A stretch of 64,000 bases of DNA from Volutella citrinella (Eukaryota; Ascomycota; Sordariomycetes; Hypocreales; Nectriaceae), in NCBI GenBank assembly GCA_034401135.1, contig JAWZSP010000003.1, forward strand, positions 4,712,001 through 4,776,000, read 5' to 3'. How positions within the stretch are numbered: position 1 is the stretch's first letter; every line of letters begins with the position of its first letter. Made by a program: the position numbers and the translations under genes. The notes beneath the pieces were generated by a model that had not been told where the DNA came from, did no database searches, and was given only the letters and a program-made list of their open reading frames with translations. Below are positions 1 to 12,552 of the stretch, one piece after another.

Positions 1-745
1 CCGTTACAAAGTTGTGCGCCTCCTGCTCCACGGCCTCACCCTGATGCTTCTCTGGAGCACCCGTGACCGAGTCGTCCGATCCGAGGACTCCAGCGGGGGG
101 CTTCTGTACGCCACCAGTGTTTGGATCGATGAGCGACGGCGGTGCGGGTGGGAAGCAAATATCCCTGGCGTCGGGTGACCAAATGAGAGCCATTGCAAAG
201 AGGATCATTGTAGGACCCAGGAGATCCAGGAGCCACGCCGTCGCGTATACAGCCAAGAAGGTCGAAGTCCGCTGGTGCTCCCTCCACGACCGGAGCCGCA
301 CAACGTGTTTCCAGAAGGAAAATAGTTGGACGAGTACCGACACGTACAGGCGCTCGATCTGCGCGCGGAGCTTGTCAGGCGAGAACTCCTCGCTGTCGGC
401 AATGTTCAAGTCCAGGTCGGCGAGCGGGGGCTCGTCGATGCTTTTGACGTGAAAGACCTGCCTGTCAAACCTGCGTATCAGGGCCCAGAGCTCCTCGTTC
501 TTCAGGCCTCCCACGAGGGGGGTGGGCACGCGGCTGGTCTCGTCGTTCCATCCCAGGTCCTTGACCTCGACCTCGTCGTGCTCCATCTGGCTGGCGCCTT
601 TCTCGTCCGAGTCGGCCTGGATGCTCTCGTCTGCCAGGGCATGACTGGCTGTTGGCGTTTCCTCCTCGTACTTTTCGATAATCTCGGGTTCGCTGCCCGC
701 GCCGGTTGAAGGCCGACGCAGCGATTCGTCAAACGGAGCATTCAT
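1..745 (-). CDS. DUF3292-type fungal membrane protein, 5' part only
   Basis: Frame open from ATG at 745 to the left edge without a stop, 248 codons, so the 3' end lies outside the window. The first 70 residues are acidic and look disordered. They are followed by a conserved-looking block containing ELWALIRRFDRQVFHVK and FSPDKLRAQIERLYV, then an amphipathic LRSWREHQR stretch, then one or two hydrophobic segments (about residues 160-190, with AVYATAWLLDLL and ILFAMALIW), then GGVQKPPAGVLGSDDSVTGAPEKHQGEA. I recognise this order as the fungal DUF3292 family, whose function is unknown to me. The start is the first ATG in frame. A second ATG 4 bases downstream (741) opens a different frame, which is not used. 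Confident about coding; family call from memory. Confidence 0.8.
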   Translation of the reverse strand, partial: MNAPFDESLRRPSTGAGSEPEIIEKYEEETPTASHALADESIQADSDEKGASQMEHDEVEVKDLGWNDETSRVPTPLVGGLKNEELWALIRRFDRQVFHVKSIDEPPLADLDLNIADSEEFSPDKLRAQIERLYVSVLVQLFSFWKHVVRLRSWREHQRTSTFLAVYATAWLLDLLGPTMILFAMALIWSPDARDICFPPAPPSLIDPNTGGVQKPPAGVLGSDDSVTGAPEKHQGEAVEQEAHNFVT

Positions 746-3700
746 CGCAACTCGGGATCCGGATGAACAGACTAAATCTGTGCACAGTAAATAATCAAAA
801 TTATTGCAAGCAGGGGTTGTATCAAAATACACTGGTGATTCCCTATTTCTGCCTCAACCTTGCTCCAGCATTTCCTAGTTCTCTCGCCTCCTACGTCAAC
901 TATTGTGTGCATCACCACCCACACCCGATCGTGACGTCATGCAAAACATGGTCTCCGACATGGTCTCCGCGCTGATCGAATAAATGGAACCGGATCGTTC
1001 CAACCTTTTGACTGATTGGGCCTATATAATTACTCTCCTCCATACCAGCTAATCGATTGGCCGTATGTCTCCGACCGGAGCAGCTGCGCAATCGTGGGTT
1101 GTACCACCCTCGAGGTTGGACACAGGTGTCCGGGCATGGAAGTCGCATTCAATATCAGACAACGAACGACTGCTTTTTTTTCATCACAAAAACAATGCCC
1201 AATTAGAGCTTAATACTTGGTCATAGTCCTCAGCCTTCGTGAGCACTCAGCTTGAGGTTCCTTGGGTTACTGGTTGATCGCATGGGTGATTGACTTCGGG
1301 CGGCAGCGCCCAGATATGCAAATGGATGAACTTACGGCTGTCCCCGAGTGGACCAGCCAAAGTGCTAAATAAATGTCATCAGTCGACTAACTATATTTTA
1401 TTCCCCTTCTTTCGATTCCCAATTCATGCCTTGACTTTGAGCGATGCGCTGGATGCCCCAAGACCGTTTGACAACACTCAGATCCAGGGTAAGCCGGATT
1501 CTCCGTCCACACTGTCTCACATCAAACCCAGGCTCTCATCAACACCATGAATTCTTCAGGTGAACGGCCTCAACATTCAGCATAATCTTTCTTACTAAAC
1601 TATATAATTTTATGGAAAAAGGAGAATGCGCGAATACGACAGTCGAAACGTTTGGGTAAGAGGCAGATACACTGATGAAGCTGCGATGGTCGCATCATCA
1701 TCGCCGACACATAACGAAGAGCGAAACAATCTTATTGAGGTTCACCAATCATAGCTTACCCAGAGAACGAGCAGGAATTCATAATTGTTTCACACTAGCG
1801 GTATCCTATAACCATATCTGGCGTACTATACCTCATCGCATCGCATCATGCTCCGCCGGGCGCACTGACTTCTGTGTGAGCTACCAGATCCTGTACTGAA
1901 ATCGGAACTTGATCATCGCTTGTCGAATGAAAGAGGAAAGAAAACATCCTGCGAACGACTACCCCGCGCTGAGACGAAGGTTTCGGCATGAATAGGGTTG
2001 TATCGCGCCTTCTCCGCACCTTGTGAAACAGAGTCGAGTCAAGTGATCCGAGTATCCTGCAGAAACCCCTCACCAAGGTCAGATATATGAGCACAAGACG
2101 GGCGCCAAAAGCTCTTTGTTCCCGCATCGACTGGAATTGATCCCCAGAAGAAGACGGGAATATCAATTCACCGGCAATTCTTCCTTCAAGTAGTGAGAGA
2201 TGGTAGGTGCCGACTACGAGCAGCATCAGATGCTGCTTGGGATGACATCGAAAGGTACCCGATTACGATACGGACAAGAGGAATGCCACAACTCAAAGGC
2301 CACGGCAAGAAAGAATCGAGATCATTCAACTTGCCGTTCATCCGCGCGCTGGACTGAGTTGATACCGGCGTCCTCGGCCCATCAACATGATGTGACCTTC
2401 TTGTCTCGACGCATCGAGCCAGAGAGAATAGTTCAACCGAGCCGATCAAACTGCCTACATGCTAGGAGTATTGTATCTCGGAACCATGTTGCTCGCAGCC
2501 ATTGAGAGAGCATCAATTTGGAATCATCCTCTTCTCTACAGATCAGACGGAAGCTCGGCTGAACTCACTTACTCCCTCGGCAGAGAACAGAGTCAACTGC
2601 AGACTCGCGGAACGCTCTATTCATCACAGGCGCGATAATATGCCTCACGGGTCACGCACTCTACAACTCACAATGACCAGATACTGCGTCCGAAATGGCC
2701 GAGAGCATTCCGAAACTCTCAAGGGCAACTCCACCCGGTCTTCCCCCGGTCCGAGCCCCAGTTCACCGCCAGATAACCCACCGCTCGGCGGTTGCGGGAC
2801 CACCGCCACGAGACAGGCACATAGCCACGTCGACTCCCGCTCTCTCCCCCGTTCCCTACCCGCTCGCTATGACCCTGCCTTCCCAAGCGGGACACAAAGC
2901 CCGCCCGGCAAAGAGGAGGCCAGAAAGCAGAGAGATCGATGCCAGTGCCTCGGCGTCAACTTCAGGGACGGATAGAGCGGACGCGGCAGGGCAGGGCAGG
3001 ACAGGGCACAGGTCGCGGACCTGCATGCGCACAGGCTGGCCCAGCATCAGCCATGATCCATCCGCATCCCATCAGCCAACTGATGTTAGCTGTCGGGCCA
3101 GGGACTCGGACATGCGCCGTGCCGGCTGGGGCAGGATGCCGAAAAAATCCATCAATTGACAAACTGGCGGCGAGCGAGAAGTCCCGATACCTGGGGTTGG
3201 TCAGCAGGCCGTTGAACTCGAACATGGGCGCCTGGGGCCTGGTCTGGGGAAAGCTGCAAGGGCCCAACGAGTTGTCCAAACCAGATGCTTCCACGTCCCC
3301 AAATGATGTGGCGGGCGGTTATGCGAGGCCCATCCCAGGGGGGGGTTCAACGTCTCCGATGCAGCCTCTTTCCCACCGGTCCGCCACTGACAATATCAAC
3401 CAGCCGGGGGGGGCGATGGGTTCAACGAGTCGAGTTGAGTCGTAGGAATTGGAACTCCGCTCCGGTGAAGCACCTCACGGGTCCGATGACCAGATCGTCA
3501 CTGCTGGAGCCTGTGGCCTGTTGCCTCAATCACCCGGACAGGTCGAGCACCAGCCAACGGCGGCAGCAACTGCAGCTCTTACACCTGGCGGGCCCGTGGG
3601 ATGGCGATGCCAGGCCCTCACAAAGCTCAGCAAGGCTCCACATGTGCGCAAGATCTGTGAGTTCCATGGGGGCACTCTTCGAGGCGTCCTCGGCGCGGAC

Positions 3701-6700
3701 GTCGGCGCCTGACGGGCGCCCGCGAATGAGCGGCCGCCACACGGCACCAGCCACTGGCCGGTCCTCATGGCAGCGCGCATCGCGCCCATGGTCTGTCTGC
3801 CTGGTGGGCTTTGCTTCTGCCAACAGGGCCGTGGGATGCCAGGAATCATTGAGAAATGTGACTCAGAATGGACCGATTCCGGACTTTTCGACTGCAATCC
3901 CATCATCAACAGTCACAGTCACAGTTGGGCGATTGAATCCGCACAGGAGCTTGCGCAAGCTGCTGCCACTGGCCTGCAGTGGGGATGTCCTGGACACGCT
4001 CTGCAGCTCCCGTCTGGGCCTGGCAACCTTGGCAAGTTGGGATGAAGGCGGCCTCAAGGGATTTCTCGCCACTGTTCTGCAGCTCAATGGCTCCAGCTTC
4101 ACGGGGCCCCGGCTCTCCGGCTTGCCCTCTTTCCATGGATAGCCTTGTGATGCCCAACAACGCCCAGTGGCACGCACCCGCTGTGGATTGGGGGCCCCCG
4201 CTGGAGCCTGGCCTTCATCGGCAACCAGCATCAAGGGAGGAAGCCAGATGGGAAGTGCAGGTGTCTTTGTTTCAACTAAAGCAAATGGTCTTGGTCGAAG
4301 CTATGACTGGCAAGGTTCGTGAAGTTTCCTCTTGTCCAGATGGCTGGCATCGAATGATGAAACAATTGGCGCATCACAGGGCTGTGGACAAGTGCCGATC
4401 AGCAAAGGCGAGGCTGTGTGCCTGCCTGCTTTCGGCTTGAACAGGGGTATGAGAGGCGACGTTGAAAAGCTTGTGAAAATTGGCTTTCAATAATCCCGTT
4501 GGCGGATTGCAGGATGTGTTCACCACACTGCTGCCGAACCTGTTGGATGGGTGTTGCGCCCGCACTGAGAAACGATGCAACCACTCAACCCCAACCGAAC
4601 AGGTAATATGAAGGATAAATGACGACTGAATGAGGACATCATCCGCACACGAAGTAGCCAGTCAAGAAGGCGAGATGCGGCCGGCTGTGGGTTTATTCAA
4701 GCCCGTGTCCCTGTTTTGATCTTTGGCTGGACTGAGGGACGAATCCAATGCTTCGCGGCTGGGAGAAAAAGCAACCATCAAGCTCTGGGCAAGATCCCAA
4801 AGCGTGTGTGTGCCTCAGCGGCCAACACGATGCAGAATGGTGGTGTATCCCATGTTCCCTGTCCCAGATCAGGCCAGCTCCAGAAGTGCCATGACGAGCC
4901 ACGAGCTGAACCTGGCTACTGATCGTCAGGAACCCAACACACCGGGCCATTTTGACTCTGATGGTGGGCTCCTTCCAGTGGCTTAGGGCTCGATGGGGCG
5001 AATGGCGTCGGGAATCAGCCCTCCAACTCCGATGCCCGTTCGAGGCACAGGTCGACGAAAATCCCTCGGCAGTGGGCAATGGTGGGAAAGGCGAAGACGG
5101 AAGAGATTTCTAGACGCGGAGCCGGATGGAATTATGCTCGGAGGATCCTCTATCCGCTTTGCCATGCGTCATCCCGCCCATCCCAGATAACAAATACCAA
5201 CATGTGAAGAGCTTCACTTGGCGACAGGGGGCTGTCCATCGCCGAGGAGGAAGAGTACCGCCGCAGCTTGCTTACCAAGCTCGTATCAACTTGATACCCG
5301 TGAAGATTGAGACCGCGGCTTCGCATAGCCGATAATTCCACACGCAAAAGGCCTTCCCTCTCTTTCCCCACGATGTGCCGACAGATGGGAGATCGTCCGC
5401 TCGCCTCAAGGTTGCGGAACCCTTCGGGAGCATCTCGGCAAGCTGGGGCCACTGCCAATGATACGTGGGTCCCATGGCTCGAGCAAGGATGAAGCTTGGA
5501 GATCGAGGGAGAAGCTACATTTTGTGAGTTGCAACTTGCGAGGCACTCTGTCAGCAACGAGGCGTTGTAGGTCCTGCAGTAGCAGCAGCTAGCTGGTGAG
5601 GTGGAGATGAGAAAAGGCCCCGTCCGCGTCGTCAGCGTCGCCCACCCGCGCGCTGCTGCAGGTACGTCCGCACACCCAGCCTCTCCCCAGTATTTACGCC
5701 CAATCACGGGCCCGAGGAAGCAAAGCTTTTCTGTCCGTGATGCTCACTCAGCGGCGAAGCCCTCGCGTCATGCCGTCGGGCTGTGACGCGTGGGAACCGA
5801 TCCGCGCTGCTGTGTACCCCCAAGACCCTCAGCTCACCGGCCTGAATTCTAAACTTGATCAGCTCGCTATGCTCGATTTGCCGGCAACGAGCTTGACCTG
5901 GGAGAGAACTGCAGCCGAGTCTGGTACCATTGGCCGTCGTCAATGTTGCGTCCATGCAGCTGCAATCAGCCACGAATATGGCCTCAGGTGTACGCAAGTA
6001 CGTAAGTACTACGTAGGTGTGAAATTCGGCCCCGAGTGTTGGCGCTGTGATGCCGCTGAACCAGGTGCTTCCACTACCACCTCAGTATACGGAATGCAAG
6101 AGTAAGCAGCTGCGGTGCAGGTTTCTAATATTAAAAAAACAAACCGTCGGAGCAGCAGGTTGATTAATTGGGAGGACCCGATTTAATCCAATGCAACAAT
6201 ACAAGTTGCGCTTGCAGATTTTGTACCACGGCCTTGCCAATGACATGTCGCATCGGAGGTTCGGATAAATCCTCCCCAGCCAGAGCATTTCCGCCAGCAC
6301 CCCATCTTAAATCAGAGGGTCATGTATCCCTGATCGTGTGTCTTGCGCAGTGCTTCACATTGAGCGTGCGGGTATGCATGGCCGTTCCAATGTCAATTTT
6401 TCCATCCAGGGGATCTGATGCTTCGTTGCCATTGACGAATGGAAGGGTTAATTCGCTAGTGGGCCCAATGTCGAAAGTGACTGGCTTGGAAAACAGATTT
6501 CCCAACAGAGTGAAATCTTGACCCTGCTCTCGTGTGGGTGCTGCCAGTGAATGGTCATCCATCTTAGCGATGGCAAGCCGGACGCTTGATGACATGACCA
6601 ACAGCCACTCACCATCCTTCAAGCCCCAGATCCAAGGGTTGGCACTCTCGGATGGAGAGAAGAACAACGTAGAAGGGGGGAGAGAGAGAACAAGTCGTTC

Positions 6701-7414
6701 CCTAAGCTGGCGCTGACGAAAGTGGCTCCTCTGCAGCTCTTGGTTTCCGCTGAGCAAGCTTGGCAAGTCGTCTGTTGTTTGGCTTTGCGACAGACATCAA
6801 CCTGCACTTGGAGCCATGCGCCCATCAGTTCCAATGTCACTAGGCCACCCGAGTCGGCGCCACAAGCGTTGGCATTGTGTGTGGAAATGTGTGGGGGGAA
6901 TGGACAGCTCCAATCATGGCGCTGCGTGGTGGTATGGTAACATGATCGTGTGAACCTGCAGCTCGATAGTGACGAATGCGGGTGGTGAGAGACGTTGCAA
7001 TGGTCGCAGCTAGGCATTCTGGCGAGCTCAACAAGTATTGACGTTGCAAGGGCGAACTGATTCGATCGCAGCCGCGCTCTCATGCATACGAAGCCCTGCT
7101 CGTTAGCGGCATTGGTGTATTGTCGAAGCATAGGATCGTAACGAAGGACATGACTCTGTCTCCATCCCGAGGAGAACCCGAATATGAGTGGTTCATGAGT
7201 CGCTGGGTAGCGTGAACTCAGTTGCCTTCTCTTGTTCACCAGGACCCTTGGTTTTAGATAGTGCTATAGTTGGCAGTTTCATAGCTAGCGCGCAGTGGCG
7301 CCTTCGCTTGGAAAGCCGACGCGCTGCCAGCTCGTAAAGGACGTCCGCGCCGCTGGTGAGATGCTGCGTCGGTATCCCAGAAGAGCAGGAGGCATGACAG
7401 AACCCCGATTTTTG

Positions 7415-7458
7415 CCCACGTTTCCACCCACGTTTTCCACCCACGTTTTTCACCCACG
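7415..7458. repeat. CCCACG tandem repeat with lengthening T runs
   Basis: Four CCCACG cores start at 7415, 7427, 7440 and 7453 (spacing 12, 13, 13). The T run after the first three cores grows from three to four to five. It lies in non-coding DNA, about 5 kb from the nearest recognised start codon. Slippage of the T run would explain the pattern. Confidence 0.8.
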
Positions 7459-10400
7459 CTGGGAATATGCCCCAACTCAGTTGGTGAGAGGCAGAAGGGA
7501 CTGCCAGAGACAACCCCAGCCTAGCACACGTGTGAGTAGGTCAGGTGAGTTCCCCTGGAGGAACAGTATGAAGAACATTCTCCGCCGTCTTCTCGGCGGT
7601 GTTGGGTGGCCGTTCGGTGAGGACTAACCCGCCCAGGCCTGGTTGTCGGCCCTGGTATGTCTCCCCAGCGAGACCGGGGTGAGTGCAGCCACCACACCGA
7701 TTTTGTGTGGATGACGAAAGTGAGGGCTGGGAGGCCAGGTTTGTATTTGCATCGGACAGTCGCAGTGAAATCCGTTGGCCACTATATTTTCTCCTCAAAC
7801 TCCGGCGATCAATTCTTGAAACGGTCAATGCGGTCAGTGTGCAATCGCGACGGGATTTCTCGATGACACCGCCGCGGCTCATGTCCCATCTACGGCAGAT
7901 CGACAATTCCTCCAGGGCAAGGAAATGAGCTGCGAGTTAAGCTTTTGGCCGCTCCCGAATCCCGATGCACTGGGTGGGCAAGGTCGCTTCCACAGTGCCG
8001 GTGCCCTTGGTGCGCTCTGGTGGCCAGCCACCAAGCCCGCGTCCTGTAGGATCGCTTTCCATCCCTTTCCATGGGCCCCTCCCCGCCGCCCACTCGGCTT
8101 TCCATGCTCCGCGAGCGGCCACTAGCCTGTATAGGCTAAGGCGATTCCATCGCAAGCCCTAGAGGCTAGACACTGGCGAGGCATCCAGCGAGTGCATCGG
8201 TGGCCAGCCGGTGAACGACGGACCCTGAACTCGGGTAAACTGCTTGAACAGTTGTAGTCCTCTGGTCGCCGTGGAGTGGCTGGTGACTTGTCATTGCGGC
8301 GAAGGAAGATAGCAGGACGTGCGCAAGAGCTCCATGACCGTCAGGATGACCATGGGCCCTGTGGGTAGGGAAGTTCTAAGGAGGAACCGAGCGGAGTGGA
8401 TAGCCCGTCAGCAGGACGAGGTGGCTCTTTACAGCGGGCAGCGAAAACAAAGCAACAAAAGATGCCTGGGTAAGCCGTTGGAAACGGGACTTGCCTGGCG
8501 GTCCGGTAGGTACCGAGCCGCTTTGAGAATTCCAGGCAATTGGTGATGACGACAAGACTGGTCGGCGGGGATGGAAAAACTGTGAGTGGGTCATGTTTAT
8601 CCGGCCACCAGTCAACCAGCGGCTTCCTGCCTAGTCTGACTGTTGGCGGAAGGAGCAAGAGCACACACGAGCAGGTCCGTCCCCAACGGAGGCTCAAGCT
8701 TGAGAGCAAGGTCAGTGGAGGCCACAGTGCCAAACAAGCTGCCAAAGATGGGCCGCCTCATGAAATTTCTTTGGGCCTCTAGCAGTTTGCGGAAGCGATC
8801 ACCCTTCACAAGCAACCATTTTCAGTCAATGACGACGTAATGGTGCAGATTTGGGATATGTGATGACAACTCTAAACCTCACAGGCTCATTCTGCCCACT
8901 GGTTGGCCCCTCAATTGAGATGGAAGCTGCTTTTTTTGGTGATTGGCTGGCGTCAGCGGCTTTGGTGCTTTGACGAAGTAGGCATTGAGTTTGGCTAATC
9001 CGGTAGGCGGCGGGCGCTGGCAGGCTCGCGTCGCATCGGATTGTAATTCGAGGATCCTGAATCTTTGCCCATTGCGCCCGCGCACAACAATGCCACCGAC
9101 AAGCACGCCAGAAGACAAACCAGCACAGGTTTGAGTCGCCCCAGCCTTCGCACAATCGATGACCCATTGCAAGGGCGAACAGCGCAAGAGGCCAAGTCGG
9201 CTGGATACTTGCTCACATGCAGGGATGGGCTCTCGGGACGTTACGCCTCTCCCACCATCCGGTAAGACTGCATCCCTGACAAGACTCTTTGCTCTTCTGG
9301 GACCCATCGTCAGGGCTTGGCCCATGGCAGGCGAATCCTCCCGCGCGGACAGTGACCCGGGTGGCCACCCTGCCCTTGTCTACTCAACCGTGAGATCGGG
9401 GCGCCGGGGCACCGGGGGAGAAGACTGGCGAGCCGGCACGCTATGCTGTGAGGGGGAACAGGCGAGAAGGACAGAGGGGCGGCCCACCAGCGAAGCCATC
9501 GTCCCTGGCTCCTGGTTCCTCACCACGACGGCTGGGTCGATGGACACGCAATCCTGGTGAGGGGACCGATGCTCGGCATTCCATGTGGTCAAAAACGCGC
9601 GAATGGAGAATGTGAAGGCCATTTTAGCGGATAATTGAGGAATCTTCGCGTCAATCGCGTGCGAGTAGTATCATATTCGCGTTGTCATGGTTATTGCTCC
9701 CGGTTCTGCGCCGTTGGCATTATTCAAACAGCAGTTGGTCACGAGTGGTTGGCTCGAGGGATGCTAGCTCATGGGGATGGAATGGCCAACAGCCATGTTT
9801 GCGCTTGTCGGCTGAACCGGCAGCTGGCTGGAGGAGCTTGCGCAGATCAGTGACTGTTTGCAAGCTTGACGATCAAACGAGTTGGTGTTTGTTTACTGTT
9901 TACCTCTACAGCCACCCGGGAAATCCGCCCTTCAGCCCTAACGACGGTTTGCTGCTCATCCAGCCATTGCCGAGTCTCAGTTTGCCTGTCTCACCTTCTT
10001 TCTTCTCTACTCTTCGACAGAGTACAATGGGCTGGGAACCGAATCACCTCCGCCATCTGGAATCGCTCCGAGCTCGACTCCTGTCTGGGGCCAGCTTCTC
10101 CATCTTCCCACTTGTCGTTCCACCCCGGCCTGGGCCCGGCTAGAGGTTTCGAGGACACTGGCTCCCGCTCCCCAAGTGTCCAGACCAGGCTCCCTGCTCA
10201 TGGACATGCCAGGGATCAGTTAGGCTGCCAGGCTTACCAGGCTCGTCCTCTCTGCTGGGTTAGGCCCCTGGTCCACTAAGCCAAGTAGCCGGAGCCCACT
10301 TCTAACCCAAGGCTCCGTGGCTTGTAGGCCGTCGACCCCCAAACCCGCGGGCCGCCAGTGCCTGACTCTCCTAGTACCTAGGACTAGAGTGTCTGACGGA

Positions 10401-11390
10401 CGCTGGCTGCCCGCGCTCCCAGGAGAGCCAGCGTGCTCCGTGGGCAGAGCCCGGTAACAACCCACCCCCGCGCAAGCGGCTGGCTGCTGGTTGGATGGGT
10501 TATTATCAACCACCAGCCGCCCTCAGGCCAGAAGCATGAATCTCTCTCGCCATTCTTGTCTACCCCCTCCCCTTGAACACATCATCGAAATCCTATTGCT
10601 CTGCAGTTGTCACGAGGGCAATTGACGTTTACCGACAAGTGGGAATTTCCCCTTGCCAAGTCTCAGGCGAGACGCCTCTGACCCAGGCCAGCTACAGTAG
10701 CACGCCAAACACCTCCACTATTACACAGCGCTGCCCTAGAGGTACCCCAGTAGCAACAACACCGCCAACCTTGACCGACAGGTACCTTGCCTCCGCCGAC
10801 AACGGGTTGTAAGGGCCAGCCAGTTGATATCTCATATTTGGTCTTCGTGGTCTATATCAGCCACGGTTCAAACACCAGCCATCCAACTGGTTGCCGGAAA
10901 AGCAGACTCCAACCTGAAGACGAGACACGGCGACAGGTAGAACCCCGCCCTGTTCATCCAGTCAATCCGGCCATCGTGTGGAGAGAACAGCTCGGCTCGG
11001 TGCAAGCCTCTCCAGGGCCCAGCAAACCAGCCAGCCAGAACAGCTCAGCAAACGCACCGCAACGCACAGCGCACGGCACAACGCACGGCACAGCTCATCA
11101 CCGCAACCTCAACCACACAGCGCGCACATCACCTCACAGCTCACAGCGCGCGCAGCTTGCACAGCTCATCGCAGCATCGGCTAGGTCAGCCGCAGCCAAA
11201 CGGCATCCGCTCCGACGCTGGACAGCTCTGTCCCCGGCAGAGTGCTACATCCTGCTACATTCGACGCAGCCGGGACGCAGTACCTGGACGGTAGTAGTGG
11301 TACCTCCCCTAGCACTGCAGCACAGCACTGAAGCAACCTGGCCGCCGTATCCATACATTTGCATATTGTTGCTCGCCGTACTTCCCTCCA

Positions 11391-11437
11391 CTGTTGCTGT
11401 TGTTGCTGCTACTGCTGCTACTGCTGCTGCACTGCAC
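11391..11437. repeat. CTG/TTG-type trinucleotide repeat
   Basis: Imperfect run of CTG, TTG and CTA triplets on the + strand in the presumed promoter/leader of the gene at 12553. The triplets keep register over most of the stretch. No open frame that reads it has other support, so I treat it as a simple-sequence repeat, not a coding poly-amino-acid tract. Confidence 0.7.
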
Positions 11438-12552
11438 TCTGGCGCCGCCCAACCGACAAACAGCTCAACACGTGGACGACAGGGCGCTGCCGGCCTCACG
11501 CAACCGCATCACATTTACACGCGCTCCCTCGCCAATTGCTAGGGGTAGCAAAGGCGCTCAACCCGACCCGATTGATATAAGCTATCGTGTCCGACGCCTT
11601 GTAGACGCTCCTCCTCGGCCAACACCTCCTCCAGCCGCGAGCGCCTTTCCATTCTTTTGGACCAGGGAACCCAGCCATTCGCTTTCCCTTACTTGCACCG
11701 CCCTCCCTCTGCCACGGATTATTTTGCAGAAGCACCGCAAATCCGATCGTCGAGATCAATTTGTTACCAGTCACAATCACCTCGCCCTGCGTTGACCACC
11801 GCCGTTGGCACCAGCCGCCCGCCCACCGCCAACCAGAGGTGTGCAAACCGAGAGGCCGGGAAAAAAAATAAAAAACACAAACAACAAAAAGCAATTGGCA
11901 ACCGGACAACCAGCAAGCTCCACCGCCCACTTCGCCTTTTGCCTTCTGCCCTTTTAGCAGGAAAAAAACAATCAACAACGGCAACAGGAGCGTCGCCCGC
12001 CGCCGCCAGCCGCTACGAATTGCTCCGCTCCGACCCTGCCAGACAGACCCCACCCAGCAGGAAAAAATAACTGGGAACCGCGACCTCGACCAAGGAAGAG
12101 GTACTTGGCGACTTGTACCCGCCCACCGTGACCGGGGTGTGCTCTCGCGACCAAGACCACTTCACCTGCCACCACGACACCACGACACCGCGGCCCTGCA
12201 ACCCCACCCGAGGGGGTACGTACCACCTGTCTTCCCCACCATTTTCGAGCCCAGGCCAGAAACAGAAGCAACAGCCCGAGCCCAACGCCCCGTGCACTTG
12301 GCTCTTGCCATCCCTCCCACGACCGGAGCCGCCGCCACAGGCTTGCAAGGTACTAGGATACTTTGTGTCTCTGCTGTGCCACCACCGCAAGAGCACTAGC
12401 ATTATCACCACCGGTTTCCTCCCACTGACTCTTCTGACCTTCACCTTTCTTCCCACCTCTTCACCACCGCCACCTTACAATACTGCTGTCTGCCGAGCTA
12501 CTCTCCAGAGGCGTCCCATCTCTTCCTCGGCGTCGTCCCCACGGCTGCCACC

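Larger units (their letters stand above)
746..12552. other. 11.8-kb stretch without a supported gene
   Basis: I see no convincing coding region here. The longest open frames (3285-4142 and 10787-11542, both +) are of low complexity, read in several overlapping frames and resemble no protein family. The left third is mixed and AT-richer. From about 10.5 kb the + strand becomes rich in CA/CT and AC repeats, as expected of a promoter and long 5' leader for the gene starting at 12553. Contains small repeats at 7415-7458 and 11391-11437 and a CACACGTGTG palindrome at 7525-7534. No tRNA B-box of good quality was found. Confidence 0.6.

Noticed and set aside
3340..3440. GGTTCAA words resembling tRNA B-boxes
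   Set aside because: The C expected at position 61 is missing and no A-box or cloverleaf could be drawn at a suitable distance.
3285..4142. 285-codon open frame on the plus strand
   Set aside because: Composition is low-complexity and overlapping frames on both strands are equally open. No family resemblance or splice context.
10787..11542. 251-codon plus frame upstream of the 12553 gene
   Set aside because: Reads His/Ala/Thr-rich simple sequence in a CA-rich promoter or leader. The CTG repeat accounts for part of it.
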